A stretch of DNA of 62,075 nt from Methylobrevis pamukkalensis (GTDB lineage Bacteria; Pseudomonadota; Alphaproteobacteria; Rhizobiales; Pleomorphomonadaceae): the NCBI RefSeq assembly GCF_001720135.1, contig NZ_MCRJ01000005.1, positions 1 through 62,075 on the forward strand, written 5' to 3'. The first letter of the stretch is position 1. Each line of letters begins with the position of its first letter. The position numbers and the translations under genes were made by a program. Positions 41,458 through 51,384 of this stretch are shown here, piece after piece. The notes below the pieces were generated by a model that saw nothing but the letters and a program-made list of their open reading frames with translations, ran no database searches and was not told where the DNA came from.

Positions 41458-43125
41458 TCAGGCGGCGCGGATCGTGGCGAAGAAGCCCTGCACCCGCGCG
41501 TTCAGGATCTCGGCCTGACGGGCGAGTTCCTGCGAGGACGAGAGCACCTGAACCGCGCCGGCGCCGGTGTGGGTGGCCGCGGCGGTGACGGCCGAGACGC
41601 TGGTGGACACCTGCCGGGTGCCGGCCGCGGCCTCGGTGATGTTGCGGGCGATCTCCTGGGTCGCCGATCCCTGCTGGCCGACGGCCGAGGAGATGGCGAG
41701 CGCCGTCTCGGAAATGCTGCCGATCACGCTGCCGATGTTGCGGATGGCGGCGGCAACGTCGCCGGTCGCGGCCTGCATCTCCTGGATCTGGGTGCTGATC
41801 TCGCCGGTGGCGCGCGCGGTCTGGGTGGCGAGGCTCTTCACCTCGCTGGCGACCACGGCAAAGCCCCGGCCGGCCTCGCCGGCCCGCGCGGCCTCGATCG
41901 TGGCATTGAGCGCGAGAAGATTGGTCTGCTCGGCGATCGTGTTGATCAGCTGCACCACGTTGCCGATCCGGTCGGCCGACACCACCAGCGTCTGCGCCCG
42001 CGATTCGGTTTCCGCCGCCGAGCCTTGCGCCCGCGTGGCGATCTCCATCGAGGTGCGCACGAGGCCGTCGATCTCGTGGATCGAGGCGGAGAGCTCTTCG
42101 GAGGCCGTGGCGACGGTATGGACGTTGGCGGCGGCTTCCTCGGAGGCGGCGGCGACGGCGGTCGCGCCCTGCGCGCTTTGCTCGGCGGTCGCCGACAGGG
42201 ACGAGGCGGTTGCCTCCAGTTCGCTCGCCGCGGCGGCGACGGTCTCCAGAACCTTGCCGACATCGCCGTCGAAGTCGGCGATCAGCCGCTCGACGGCGCC
42301 GGCGCGCCGCTCCCGGGCCGCCCGTTCCGTCGCCTGTCCGGCTTCCAGCCGCTCTCGCTCGATCGCGTTCGCCCGGAACACGGCGACCGCCTGCGCCATG
42401 GCGCCGATCTCGTCGCGCCGGTCGAGGCCGGGGATGTCCGCCGACGTGTCGCCCTCGGCGAGGCGGGCCATGGCGCTGCGCAGGCTGCCGATCGGTCGCA
42501 CGACCTGGAACAGGACGACCCAGCTGGCGAAGCCGACGATGGCGACCGCCGCCACGGCGAGCACGCCCATCTCGATGTCGGCAGTCATCATCATGTCCTG
42601 CGATCGCTGGAATTCCGCCCGGGCAACATCAATCTGCAGGGTGACCAGCTTGCTGAGATGATCGCCGATCGGGTCGATCGCCGGGTAGAGGCGGACCGCG
42701 GCGAGGGTCTCGATGCCGAGACGGTCATTGGTCGCCAGCATCTCCCTGAGGTCGTCGATCATCGGCGCCGCCTGCGCCATGGCCTGCGCGGTCTCCTCGG
42801 CAAGCAGCTTCTCCTCCGGGACGAGATAGGTCGACATGTAGGCCCGCCACGTCTCGTCGATGGTCGCCATGGCCTTGGCGAGAGACTCCTCGCCCTGGGC
42901 CACGGTGAATTCCTCGGACCGGATCTTGTGGGTGGCATCGACGATCTCGACCGCGTAGGCGTCGGCCACAGCCTTGAGCTGCGCCAGCGGGATGACCCGG
43001 TCGGCGACGATGGTGCTCGTGCCTTCGGCCATGCGTTGCATGGACCAGAAGCCGACAAGAGCGGTGGCAAGAAGGCAGGTGGCAAGCAGCGAGAGGCTCG
43101 CGATCAGGCGGGTTTTGAGCGACAT
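41458..43125 (-). CDS. Methyl-accepting chemotaxis protein (4HB-type sensor, HAMP)
   Basis: 555 aa from ATG 43125 (GAGGTG ribosome-binding site). A transmembrane helix at about 7-28, a periplasmic four-helix-bundle sensor (about 30-185), a second helix (about 188-212), HAMP, and a cytoplasmic signalling domain with the conserved tip [25 protein letters not shown]. The 4HB_MCP_1 sensor type does not predict a ligand. No CheA-tethering pentapeptide is visible at the C-terminus. No chemotaxis adaptor genes are nearby. Confidence 0.92.
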   Translation of the reverse strand: MSLKTRLIASLSLLATCLLATALVGFWSMQRMAEGTSTIVADRVIPLAQLKAVADAYAVEIVDATHKIRSEEFTVAQGEESLAKAMATIDETWRAYMSTYLVPEEKLLAEETAQAMAQAAPMIDDLREMLATNDRLGIETLAAVRLYPAIDPIGDHLSKLVTLQIDVARAEFQRSQDMMMTADIEMGVLAVAAVAIVGFASWVVLFQVVRPIGSLRSAMARLAEGDTSADIPGLDRRDEIGAMAQAVAVFRANAIERERLEAGQATERAARERRAGAVERLIADFDGDVGKVLETVAAAASELEATASSLSATAEQSAQGATAVAAASEEAAANVHTVATASEELSASIHEIDGLVRTSMEIATRAQGSAAETESRAQTLVVSADRIGNVVQLINTIAEQTNLLALNATIEAARAGEAGRGFAVVASEVKSLATQTARATGEISTQIQEMQAATGDVAAAIRNIGSVIGSISETALAISSAVGQQGSATQEIARNITEAAAGTRQVSTSVSAVTAAATHTGAGAVQVLSSSQELARQAEILNARVQGFFATIRAA

Positions 43126-43339
43126 GAAGCACCTCGGCGGGAAAGTGCGGTGATACTGCGCAGCTGGTTCCCGAGCGGTAAAACCACTCCCTGAATCACG
43201 AGGCATTCTACTAAAGTCGGAGAACTGGCCTTCGAAGAGACAGTAAAAAACAGGTCGACATCGTCATGACGTCTTCGCGCCTCTCCGGCAGGTGATGCGA
43301 TGGCATACCCATGGCGAGTGAATCTGCACCCGTCTGCAT

Positions 43340-44257
43340 TTACTCTCTTGTCAATACACCCATCGCCAGCGCCGCCGCCGACGCGCGGTTCTCGATGCCG
43401 AGCTTGGAGTAGATCTGTTCGAGGTGCTTGTTCACCGTGCGGGGGCTGAGACCGAGGATCTCGCCGATGTCGCGGTTGGACTTGCCGTGGGCCACCCAGA
43501 GCAGCACCTCGGCCTCGCGGGCGGTGACCTGGAAATGGCGGCGCAGGCGCTCCTCCGGCCCGGCGGCGTCCTCGACCGTGAGCCGGAACAGGTATTCGTC
43601 CTCGCCGCCCTTGCCGATGAAGGCGATCGCCAGCCGCTGGCCGTCCGGTGCGGCGATGCGCGCCACAACGGGCCCGGCGTCGGGCGCGCCGACGCGCAGC
43701 CAGTCGAGGATCGGTTCGGGCATCAGCGACTTGCCGTCCTCGCGGGCAAGCACCGTGCTGAGCAGGCGGTTGGCCTGCGGCGTCGACCAGGCGAGCTGGC
43801 CGCGCCCGTCGGCGGCCATCAGGTAGCGCCCGGCGCTGTCGAGCGCGGCGCGCGCGCTCATGGCGCTGCGGGCGTTCGCAAGATGGACCCGGATGCGCGC
43901 GAACAGTTCGTCGAGCGCGATCGGCTTGGTCACATAGTCGACGCCGCCGGCTTCCAGACCGCGGACGATATGCTCGGTCTCGGTCAGGCCGGTCATGAAG
44001 ATCACCGGCACATGGGCGAGCGCGCTGGACCCCTTCAGCCGCCGGCAGGTCTCGAAGCCGTCGATCCCCGGCATGACCGCGTCCATCAGGATGATGTCCG
44101 GCGTCATCCGCTCGACGAGCGCCAGCGCCTGCGCGCCGCCGGTCGCCACCAGCACGGTCGAGCCGGCATCCTCCAGCGCGTCGGTGAGGAAGCTCAGGGT
44201 CTCGGGCGAATCGTCGACCACGAGGACGGTGTCGCGGATCCTGTGCGGCTCAGCCAT
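43340..44257 (-). CDS. Response regulator: receiver, middle sensory region and LuxR DNA-binding domain
   Basis: 305 aa. The receiver (TVLVVDDSPETLSFL, phosphoacceptor in DIILMDAVMPGIDG, conserved Lys in VTKPIALDE) is followed by about 110 residues resembling a degenerate PAS/LuxR-associated region and a LuxR helix-turn-helix (LRRHFQVTAREAEVLLWVAHGKSNRDIGEIL..., RTVNKHLEQIYSKLGI). The ATG overlaps the 3' end of the kinase gene by 8 bases, so it is the cognate regulator of the kinase. Targets are unknown; the nearby urea transporter is the obvious candidate. Confidence 0.9.
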   Translation of the reverse strand: MAEPHRIRDTVLVVDDSPETLSFLTDALEDAGSTVLVATGGAQALALVERMTPDIILMDAVMPGIDGFETCRRLKGSSALAHVPVIFMTGLTETEHIVRGLEAGGVDYVTKPIALDELFARIRVHLANARSAMSARAALDSAGRYLMAADGRGQLAWSTPQANRLLSTVLAREDGKSLMPEPILDWLRVGAPDAGPVVARIAAPDGQRLAIAFIGKGGEDEYLFRLTVEDAAGPEERLRRHFQVTAREAEVLLWVAHGKSNRDIGEILGLSPRTVNKHLEQIYSKLGIENRASAAALAMGVLTRE

Positions 44258-46334
44258 CGCGGGAGGCCTCCGCGCCGGCGGTGTCCAGGGTCGCCATGTA
44301 GCGGTCGAAGTCGAAGGCGCGCAGCGCCGCGCGCAGGTCCTCGATCACCGGGGCGAGAGCCGGGTCGGCGTCGAGCACCGCAAGTCGCACCTCGATGCCG
44401 CGCACGTAGCCGATGCCGCCGAGCCGCAGCAGCTCCAGCCGGTCGGCCTCCGGAAGCTGTGCCGCCTGCGGCGCTCGGCGTCCGGCTCCTGTGCCGCGTC
44501 CTCGCCCTCCTCGATCCAGTCGAGCTTGAGGTGCTGGCCGATGCGGTCGAGCAGGGTGGCAAGGTCGAAGGGCTTGGGCAGGAGGTCGTCGTGGACCGCG
44601 TCCACGTCGGCGATGCCGCCGGGGCCGAGCTGGCCGTCGCCGAGGTTGGCCGAGACCATGATGATCGTCGCCTTGTCGTGGCCGGAGCGGCGCAGCGCGC
44701 GGGCGAGATCCCAGCCCGACATGCCGGGCATGGAGATGTCGAGCAGGAACAGGTCCGGCCGCGCCGCCGTCACCAGGTCGAGGCACTCGGCGCCGCTGCG
44801 GGCCGTGAGCAGGGCAAAGCCGAGGGGTTTGAGGATCTCCGTCATCAGCTCGCGGTGATCCTCGTCGTCGTCGACGACGACGAGCGCGCGCGAGCGCCGC
44901 GGTAACCGGCGATGCGGCGCTCGGCGACGGCCTTGCCCGGCTCGCGCACGGCGGCGAGCATCAGCCGCACCCGGAACACGCTGCCCTTGCCGGGGGTGGA
45001 GGTGACGGTGATGTCGCCGCCCATCAGGTCGGCGAGCAGCTTGGTGATCGTCAGCCCCAGCCCGAGCCCGGCCGGGGCGATGCCCTCCTTCGGGGTGATC
45101 CGCTCGAAGGGATCGAAGATCCGGGCCATGTCCTCGGCCTCGATGCCGATGCCGCTGTCCTCCACCGCCAGCGTGGCGACCTGGTTGCGATAGCCGACCC
45201 GCAGCGTGACCGTGCCGGCTTCGGTGAACTTGATGCCGTTGGTGATCAGGTTGATCAGGATCTGGCGCAGGCGCTTCTCGTCGGTGCGCACCACGGCCGG
45301 CAGGTGGTCGGGCCGCACGAAGCGGAAGGCGAGGCCCTTGGCCTCGGCCTGCAGGCGGAACATGTCGACGATCTGGTCGAGGAAGTCGCCGATCCGCACC
45401 TCGTTGCGCTGCAGCTGCAGCCGTCCGGCCTCGATGCGCGAGACGTCGAGCAGGCCGTCGATCAGGCCGGAGAGATGCTCGGCGCTGCGCTTGATCACCT
45501 TGACGCCGGCCTGGCGCGGCTCGGGGATCGCCGGATCGCGCTCGAGGATCTGGGCGTAGCCGAGCACGGCGTTGAGCGGCGTGCGCAATTCGTGGGAGAG
45601 GCCCACCACATAGCGGCTCTTGGCGCGGTTGGCGGCCTCGGCCGCCTCCTTGGCCTTCTGGAGCTGGGCGTCGGTGCGCTTGTGCGCCTCGATCTCGCGC
45701 AGCAGCAACGTGTTCTGCCGGGCCGATTCCTCCTGCGCCACCCGGCGGCTCTCGTGGGCGAGCACGAAGAACCAGGCGGTGATGCCGGAGACGATCAGCA
45801 GCGTGAAGAAGGCGCCCCACAACGCCGGCCCGATGATCTGGACGTTGACCGTGCCGCCGTCGGTCGCCTGCAGGTAGATGAAGGCGAGGATGATGGCGAT
45901 GACGCCAGTGAGCAGGGTGAGGATGCGAGATAGGTGCCGAGCCGGCTGTGACCCTCCGCCACCAGCCAGCGCGGCGCCACCGCATCGACCGCAGCGTCGA
46001 TCTGCGCCTCCAGCCGGGCGCCGGGCTTGCAGAGATCATGGCAGCGGGCGTCGAGCGAGCAGCACAGCGAGCAGATCGGCGCGGAATAGGCCGGGCAGAA
46101 GGCCATGTCCTCCGGCTCGAAGGCATGCTGGCAGACCCGGCACTCGATGGTCGCGCGCAGCTTCCAGTTCGCCCGCGGCTTGCGCGCCAGATAGTAGCGC
46201 CCGCCCGTTGCCCAGGCGATGGCGGGCGCGGCGACCATCGACACGGCGAGCGCCACGAAGGGGGCGAGCGCCTCGGCGACCGCCCCGAACCAGCCGGCAT
46301 AGGCGCAGAGCGCCAGGAGGGTCGCCAGCGTCAT
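44250..46334 (-). CDS. Membrane hybrid histidine kinase with eight-Cys motif; three apparent frameshifts
   Basis: About 695 aa after restoring bases near 45929, 44890 and 44468. Order: two transmembrane helices (about 1-55), an eight-cysteine Zn-finger-like segment (CRVC...FC...ICSLCC...RC...LC), about 40 residues, two more helices, a coiled coil, HisKA (VVGLSHELRTPLNAVLGYA), HATPase (NLITNGIKF, DSGIGIE, GLGLGL), a receiver (VVVDDDEDHREL, LLDISMPGMSGWD), and a short C-terminal helical tail. The ATG overlaps the permease stop (ATGA), and the 3' end overlaps the regulator by 8 bases. Confidence 0.88.
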
Positions 46335-47647
46335 CGCCCCGACGCGACCGGGTTGACGTCGTAGAGATGGGCGCGCTTGAACTCGATGCCCGGCGGCGAC
46401 AGCCCGAGCGGCTTGTTGATCGCAAGATCGGCGGTGAGCGTGCCGAGCCAGGCCACCGCGACGATGGCGAACAGGCCGAGCGTCGCCTCCAGCGTCTCGT
46501 AGATGCCGAGTTCCATCAGGAGGAGGGCGATGGCGACGTTGAACACCAGCCAGACCACCCGGCCGGGATGGGAATGGGTGAGGCGGGAGAAGAAGTTCGA
46601 CCAGGCGAGCGACCCGGCATAGGCGTTCATCACGTTGATCTTGAGCTGGGAGACCACCACCAGCACCGCGGTGACGCCGAGCACGACCAGTTCGTTGGGG
46701 AACACGTAGTCGAAGGCGACCTTGTACATGTAGGCCGGCTCCGAGGCGTGGTCCTGCGCGACGCCGTGGCTGACGGCGAGCACGGCGAGGAACGAGCCGA
46801 ACAGCAGCTTCGGCGTGCCGAGGATCACCCAGCCCGGCCCGGCGGCCAGCAGCGCCCGGTACCAGGCGAATTCCGCCTTGCCCTCGCGCGCCGGCAGGAA
46901 GCGCAGGATGTCGACCTGCTCGCCGATCTGCGGCATCAGCGCGAGGATCACCGAGGCGGCTGCGCCGAAGCGCAGGATGTCGAACTCCGTGCCCGTACTG
47001 CCCTGGGCGATGTCGTGGATGCCGGCAAATCCGAGCCAGGCCTGCACGCTCGGCCAGTCGTGCCACAGGATGAAGCCGACGGGCAGGATGTTGAGGAAGA
47101 TCCACAGCGGCTGGGTGGCGATCTGGAACCGGCTGATCCAGGTGATGCCGTGGGTGACCAGCGGGATGACCGCGACCGACGAGAGGATGTAGCCGAGCCA
47201 GAGCGGCACGCCGAAGCAGAGCTCCAGCGCCGAGGACATGATCGACGCCTCGATGGCGAACAGGATGAAGGTGAAGCTGGCGTAGATCAGCGACGTCATC
47301 GTCGAGCCGATGTAGCCGAAGCCGCCGCCGCGGGTGAGAAGATCGATGTCGACGCCGTAGCGCGCGGCATAGCGGCTGATCGGCAGGCCGGTGAGGAACA
47401 GGATCACCGCGACGACGAGGATCGCCGACACCGCGTTGGTGAAGCCGTAGGCCAGCGTGATCGCGCCGCCGATCGCTTCCAGCGCGAGGAAGGAGATCGC
47501 GCCGATCGCGGTCTGGGCCACGCGCGGCGCCGACCAGCGCCGGGCGCTCTTCGCGGTGAAGCGAAGCGCGTAGTCCTCCAGCGTCTGGTTCGCGACCCAC
47601 CTGTTGTATTCCCGCCGGACGGGAAGAATCCGCTGCCTGCCTGCCAT
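46331..47647 (-). CDS. NCS1-family permease (purine/cytosine/allantoin type)
   Basis: 438 aa, about 12 transmembrane segments. Conserved NCS1-like features include IGAISFLALEAIGGAITLAYGF, RYGVDIDLLTRGGGFGYIGS (helix 3 region) and LTHSHPGRVVWL. Family members import nucleobases, hydantoin, allantoin or related compounds with Na+ or H+, and the specificity here cannot be read. The start at 47647 has a GGGGAG ribosome-binding site. Its stop overlaps the kinase start, so transporter and kinase are translationally coupled. That coupling suggests the transporter could serve as a sensor input. Confidence 0.86.
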   Translation of the reverse strand: MAGRQRILPVRREYNRWVANQTLEDYALRFTAKSARRWSAPRVAQTAIGAISFLALEAIGGAITLAYGFTNAVSAILVVAVILFLTGLPISRYAARYGVDIDLLTRGGGFGYIGSTMTSLIYASFTFILFAIEASIMSSALELCFGVPLWLGYILSSVAVIPLVTHGITWISRFQIATQPLWIFLNILPVGFILWHDWPSVQAWLGFAGIHDIAQGSTGTEFDILRFGAAASVILALMPQIGEQVDILRFLPAREGKAEFAWYRALLAAGPGWVILGTPKLLFGSFLAVLAVSHGVAQDHASEPAYMYKVAFDYVFPNELVVLGVTAVLVVVSQLKINVMNAYAGSLAWSNFFSRLTHSHPGRVVWLVFNVAIALLLMELGIYETLEATLGLFAIVAVAWLGTLTADLAINKPLGLSPPGIEFKRAHLYDVNPVASGR

Positions 47648-47801
47648 CGACCCAACCGCTCCCCCTGCCTCACAGGCATGCAAGAATTCTGCCGGTATGG
47701 CTAGGGGCAGAGATGATCCTGTTGGAACAAGCGTTACATCCGAAATATTGAAGGCTTTGCATCGTGCAACCGGACGGCACTGTTTCAAAGGAGAGGCCCC
47801 G

Positions 47802-48032
47802 ATGTCGAACCGACCGGATGTAGGGCTTGGCCCACGACTTCTCGCGATCGAGACAACCCTGCGCGCTCTGGTCGATCAGGCGAGTTCGTCCGATCCGGCG
47901 CTGCGTGACCGTATCAGGGCTGCGGCTGAGGCTTACCTGGCCACCATTCCCCAAATGTCAGAACTCGAGCGCGAGTTCACCGAGCGGTCGAGGGAATTCG
48001 TCGAGTCCATGTTGAGGCCACCGACTGTCTGA
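47802..48032 (+). CDS. Small hypothetical protein
   Basis: 76 aa, start MSNRPDVGLG, with a good GGAGAGG ribosome-binding site 6 bases upstream of ATG 47802. Predicted all-helical, soluble, rich in Ala/Glu/Arg, no Cys or Trp, no transmembrane segment. I recognise no family. It is divergent from the permease operon across 154 bases, so it may share a control region with it. Confidence 0.5.
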   Translation: MSNRPDVGLGPRLLAIETTLRALVDQASSSDPALRDRIRAAAEAYLATIPQMSELEREFTERSREFVESMLRPPTV

Positions 48033-48169
48033 CCTTCTGCCATCTGCTCCCCGGCGAAGCCGAAGCCTGGTCTCCTTGACCCAGGCGGTCTCCACCCGCA
48101 GCGGACCACCGCGTGGGTGTCCGGCGTCGGATCTTGACCATTCGGGGCAATTCGGCTGTGGCGCTCCTC

Positions 48170-49171
48170 TCAGGCCTCGCGGTCCGCCTCCGATGCCATG
48201 ATGCCGAAGCGGCGGCGATATTCGGCAGGTCCAAGCCCCGTGACCCGGTGGAACAGCTTGCGGAAGGCCGAGGGATCGCCGTAGCCGACGTCGAAGGCGA
48301 TCTGCTCCACCGGGCGACGGGTCAGTTCCAGCGCCTCGCGCGCCCGGGCCATGCGGATCTGCTGGGCGTAGTCGGTCGGGCGCAGGCCGGTCGCCTTGCG
48401 GAAGCGGCGCAGGAAGGTGCGCTCCTCCATGCCGGCCCGGCCGGCGAGCAGGGCGATGGCATGGGTCTTCGCCCCCGTTGCCTGCAGGAAGTGCTGGACC
48501 TTCAGGATCTCCGTGTCGCCGTGGTCGAGGCGCGGGATGAAGTGGCTGTAGGCGCGCTGGTTGCGGCGCGGCGGGTCGATCAGCAGGAAGCGCGCGGTCG
48601 CCAGCATCACCGCCGGGCCGAGCAGGCGCTCCACCAGCGTCAGGCCGAGATCGGTCCAGGCGAGGATGCCGCCGGCGGTGATGATGTCGCCGTCGTCGAT
48701 CACCATCCGGCCGGTGTCGACGCGGATTCCGGGAAAGCGCTGGGCGAAGCTGTCGGCAAAGGCCCAGTGCGTGGTGGCCGCGCGGCCCTCCAGAAGGCCG
48801 GTCTCGCCGAGGACGAAGGCGCCGGCGCAGACCGAGCACAACGTCGTGCCCCCGGCATGCAGCTCGGCGAACCAGCCTGCAAACTCCGGCATCTGTCGCA
48901 TCCGGTCCGGCATGACGAGGCTCGGCGGCGCGATCACGTGGCTCGGGGCATGCGCGCGGCCGGGGTGGCTGTCGTGGACGCAGACGATGGCCCCGTCTTC
49001 CGCCTGCCGCCAGTGGGTGACGCGGATCACCGGCGGCGCGCCGGCGTCGGCATGTTCGGCGGCGAGGTCGCCGGCGATGCGGAACAGGTCGGTCAGCCCG
49101 TAGATCGCCGCCAGCTGGCACTCGGGATAGATCGCCAGTCCGATCTCGGTCACGATCCGCGGTGTCGTCAT
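48170..49171 (-). CDS. GlxA-family transcriptional regulator (GATase1-like plus AraC HTH)
   Basis: 333 aa. The N-terminal DJ-1/PfpI-like domain keeps the nucleophile-elbow Cys in [12 protein letters not shown] and [12 protein letters not shown]. The C-terminal double helix-turn-helix of AraC type contains [17 protein letters not shown] and [17 protein letters not shown]-like sequence. This architecture occurs in regulators of carnitine, arginine and nitrile metabolism. The start at 49171 ([15 protein letters not shown]) matches relatives. It is divergent from the hydrolase gene and likely controls it. Confidence 0.88.
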   Translation of the reverse strand: MTTPRIVTEIGLAIYPECQLAAIYGLTDLFRIAGDLAAEHADAGAPPVIRVTHWRQAEDGAIVCVHDSHPGRAHAPSHVIAPPSLVMPDRMRQMPEFAGWFAELHAGGTTLCSVCAGAFVLGETGLLEGRAATTHWAFADSFAQRFPGIRVDTGRMVIDDGDIITAGGILAWTDLGLTLVERLLGPAVMLATARFLLIDPPRRNQRAYSHFIPRLDHGDTEILKVQHFLQATGAKTHAIALLAGRAGMEERTFLRRFRKATGLRPTDYAQQIRMARAREALELTRRPVEQIAFDVGYGDPSAFRKLFHRVTGLGPAEYRRRFGIMASEADREA

Positions 49172-49292
49172 CCTGTCAGTTTCATCCTGTTCAATGTCAT
49201 TTCCGCCAAGTTTCACCACGCGGCGGGCGGGCTATCAAGTGTTCATCGGGGACACGCACTGGAGCGGTCCGGATCAGCAAGGAGCAAACACC

Positions 49293-50121
49293 ATGGCGAC
49301 GATCACCACCCGCGACGGCACCGAGATCTTCTACAAGGACTGGGGCCCCGCGACGCGCAGCCGATCGTGTTCCACCACGGCTGGCCGCTGAGCGCCGACG
49401 ACTGGGACAACCAGATGCTGTTCTTCCTCGGCGAGGGCTACCGCGTCATCGCCCATGACCGCCGCGCCATGGCCGCTCCACCCAGACGGCGACCGGCAAC
49501 GAGATGGACACCTATGCCGCCGACGTCGCGGAACTTGCCGCCGCCCTCGACCTGAAGGATGCGATCCACGTCGGCCATTCCACCGGCGGCGGCGAGGTGG
49601 CCCACTATGTGGCCCGGGCCGAGGCCGGCCGGGTTGCCAAGGCGGTGCTGATCGGCGCGGTGCCGCCGGTCATGGTCAAGTCGGACAAGAACCCCGGCGG
49701 CCTGCCGCTCGAGGTGTTCGACGGCTTCCGCGCCGCCCTTGTCGCCAACCGCGCCCAGTTCTACCGCGACATCCCGGCCGGCCCCTTCTTCGGCTTCAAC
49801 CGCGAGGGCGCGGCGGTGTCGCAGGGCGCGATCGACAACTGGTGGCGGCAGGGCATGATGGGCGGCGCCAAGGCGCAGTATGACTGCATCAAGGCCTTCT
49901 CGGAGACCGACTTCACCGCCGACCTCGAGGCGATCGACCTGCCGGTGCTGGTGATGCACGGCGAGGACGACCAGATCGTCCCGATCGCCGATTCGGCGCT
50001 GCTGGCGATCGATCTGCTGAAGAACGGCACGCTGAAGACCTACGAAGGCCTGCCGCACGGCATGTGCACCACCCATCCGGACGTGATCAACGCCGACCTG
50101 CTGGCCTTCTTCCGCAGCTGA
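49293..50121 (+). CDS. Alpha/beta hydrolase, non-heme chloroperoxidase/arylesterase-like; two apparent frameshifts
   Basis: 276 aa after restoring bases near 49348 and 49467. The oxyanion HG is in [13 protein letters not shown], the nucleophile elbow in [11 protein letters not shown] (Ser), the acid in HGEDDQIVP (Asp) and the His in [10 protein letters not shown]. Family members hydrolyse aryl esters and can perhydrolyse acids to drive halogenation in vitro. The second shift hits [15 protein letters not shown], the usual cap-strand segment. The ATG at 49293 has GGAG 10 bases upstream. Confidence 0.88.
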
Positions 50122-50151
50122 TCCGGCTGCAGCCACTCCCGCCGCAGCCCC

Positions 50152-51114
50152 TCAGGCCGCGGCGGGAAAGCGCAGGTCCACGCGGGTTCCGATCCCGCCA
50201 TCGCCGGACGAGAAGGCGATGACCCCGCCGATCTGCTGGGTGAGCGCCTGCACCAGCCGCAGGCCGAGGCTGCGCCCGGCCGCAGGATCGAAGCCGGGGG
50301 CAAGGCCGATGCCGTCGTCCACCACGGTGAGGACGGCATCGGTGCCGTCGCGCCGCAGGGTCACCGTGATCGCCAGGGGGCGGCCGGATCCGCCGTGCTC
50401 GACGGAGTTGGACACGAGTTCGAGCACGACGAGGCCGATCGGGGTGACCACGTCCGGCGAGAGGGGAAGGTTGCCGAGGTCGGCCGTCAGCGTGACGTGG
50501 CTCGCACCGGCGGCGGCCAGCGTGTCGCGGGCGAGTTCCTCGATCAGGGCGGCCGCTTCGCCCTCCGCCCGTCCGTAGAGGTCGCGCTGGATCTTGCCGA
50601 TCAGCTTGACCCGGCTGGCGGCCTCGCCGATCGCCTGACGGGCGGCCTCGTCACGGACGCCGCTCTTCTGGAGCGACAGCAGCGAGGACAGCATCTGCAG
50701 ATTGTTGGAGATCCGGTGCTGCGCCTCGTGCAGCAGCGTGCGGTTCTCCTCGGCAAGCCGGGCCGAGAGGGCGCGCTCGCGGCGCAGCCGGTCCTGGGCC
50801 ACCTGCATGAAATGGATGATGGCGAGATCGACCGCGGTCACGCTGGCGAAGAAGACGAGGGCGACGACCGTGCCCCGCGTCGCCTCCGGTCCGTGCGGCA
50901 TGAAGAACTGCCAGGCGGCCGCGGTGGACAGCAGCGCGGCGACGATGCCGGGCCAGAGGCCGTAGAAGAAGGCCGTCAGGATCACGGCCGGAAAGAAGGT
51001 GAGGAAGGGAAAACCGGGCGGCAGCAGCGAATCGGCCAGATAGCGGCACAGCGCCGCGGCGACGACCGATCCGACGGCAACCAGCATCCCGAGCCGCGGC
51101 GCGCGCGTCGTCAT
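50152..51114 (-). CDS. DUF4118 / HisKA_2 sensor histidine kinase
   Basis: 320 aa from ATG 51114; the frame stays open to 51219 and no ribosome-binding site is decisive. An N-terminal membrane sensor region of four helices of KdpD-like DUF4118 type (about 10-110; LPPGFPFLTFFPAVILTAF) is followed by HisKA_2 with phospho-His in HEAQHRISNNLQMLSSLL and a HATPase domain (LVLELVSNSVEHG, DDGIGLAPGF). There is no cognate regulator adjacent. It is divergent from urtA and shares its 270-base promoter region. Confidence 0.85.
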   Translation of the reverse strand: MTTRAPRLGMLVAVGSVVAAALCRYLADSLLPPGFPFLTFFPAVILTAFFYGLWPGIVAALLSTAAAWQFFMPHGPEATRGTVVALVFFASVTAVDLAIIHFMQVAQDRLRRERALSARLAEENRTLLHEAQHRISNNLQMLSSLLSLQKSGVRDEAARQAIGEAASRVKLIGKIQRDLYGRAEGEAAALIEELARDTLAAAGASHVTLTADLGNLPLSPDVVTPIGLVVLELVSNSVEHGGSGRPLAITVTLRRDGTDAVLTVVDDGIGLAPGFDPAAGRSLGLRLVQALTQQIGGVIAFSSGDGGIGTRVDLRFPAAA

Positions 51115-51222
51115 CTCGTCTGCCTGCGCCACACCTGCCCCCTGATCACGACACTGCACTGTCTGATACCCGTGACAGATTCCATGCACAAGTTCACGCA
51201 CGGGGCCGCGTCCGTCCATCCA

Positions 51223-51297
51223 CGTAGAAACCCGTAGGCATGATCTGGTGTCGGCGCTGCACGGGCCCGCCGCGAAGCCCCTACGTCAATCGACGTA
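51223..51297. promoter_or_regulatory. Candidate regulatory sites upstream of urtA
   Basis: A CCCCTACGT motif (51278-51286) overlaps the perfect 6-4-6 dyad TACGTC-AATC-GACGTA (51282-51297), about 88 bases before the urtA ATG. A direct repeat of CGTAG at 51223 and 51233, ten bases apart, lies further up. Half-sites one helical turn apart suit a NarL/LuxR-type regulator. The first motif recurs at 59519-59527. Confidence 0.5.
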
Positions 51298-51384
51298 TAT
51301 GCCGCGCCGCAACATCCGTCCCAATCTCCCCGTCAAGCGGCCGGATACCGCGCCGCCCGAATTCAAAGACAGGGGAGCACGTTC

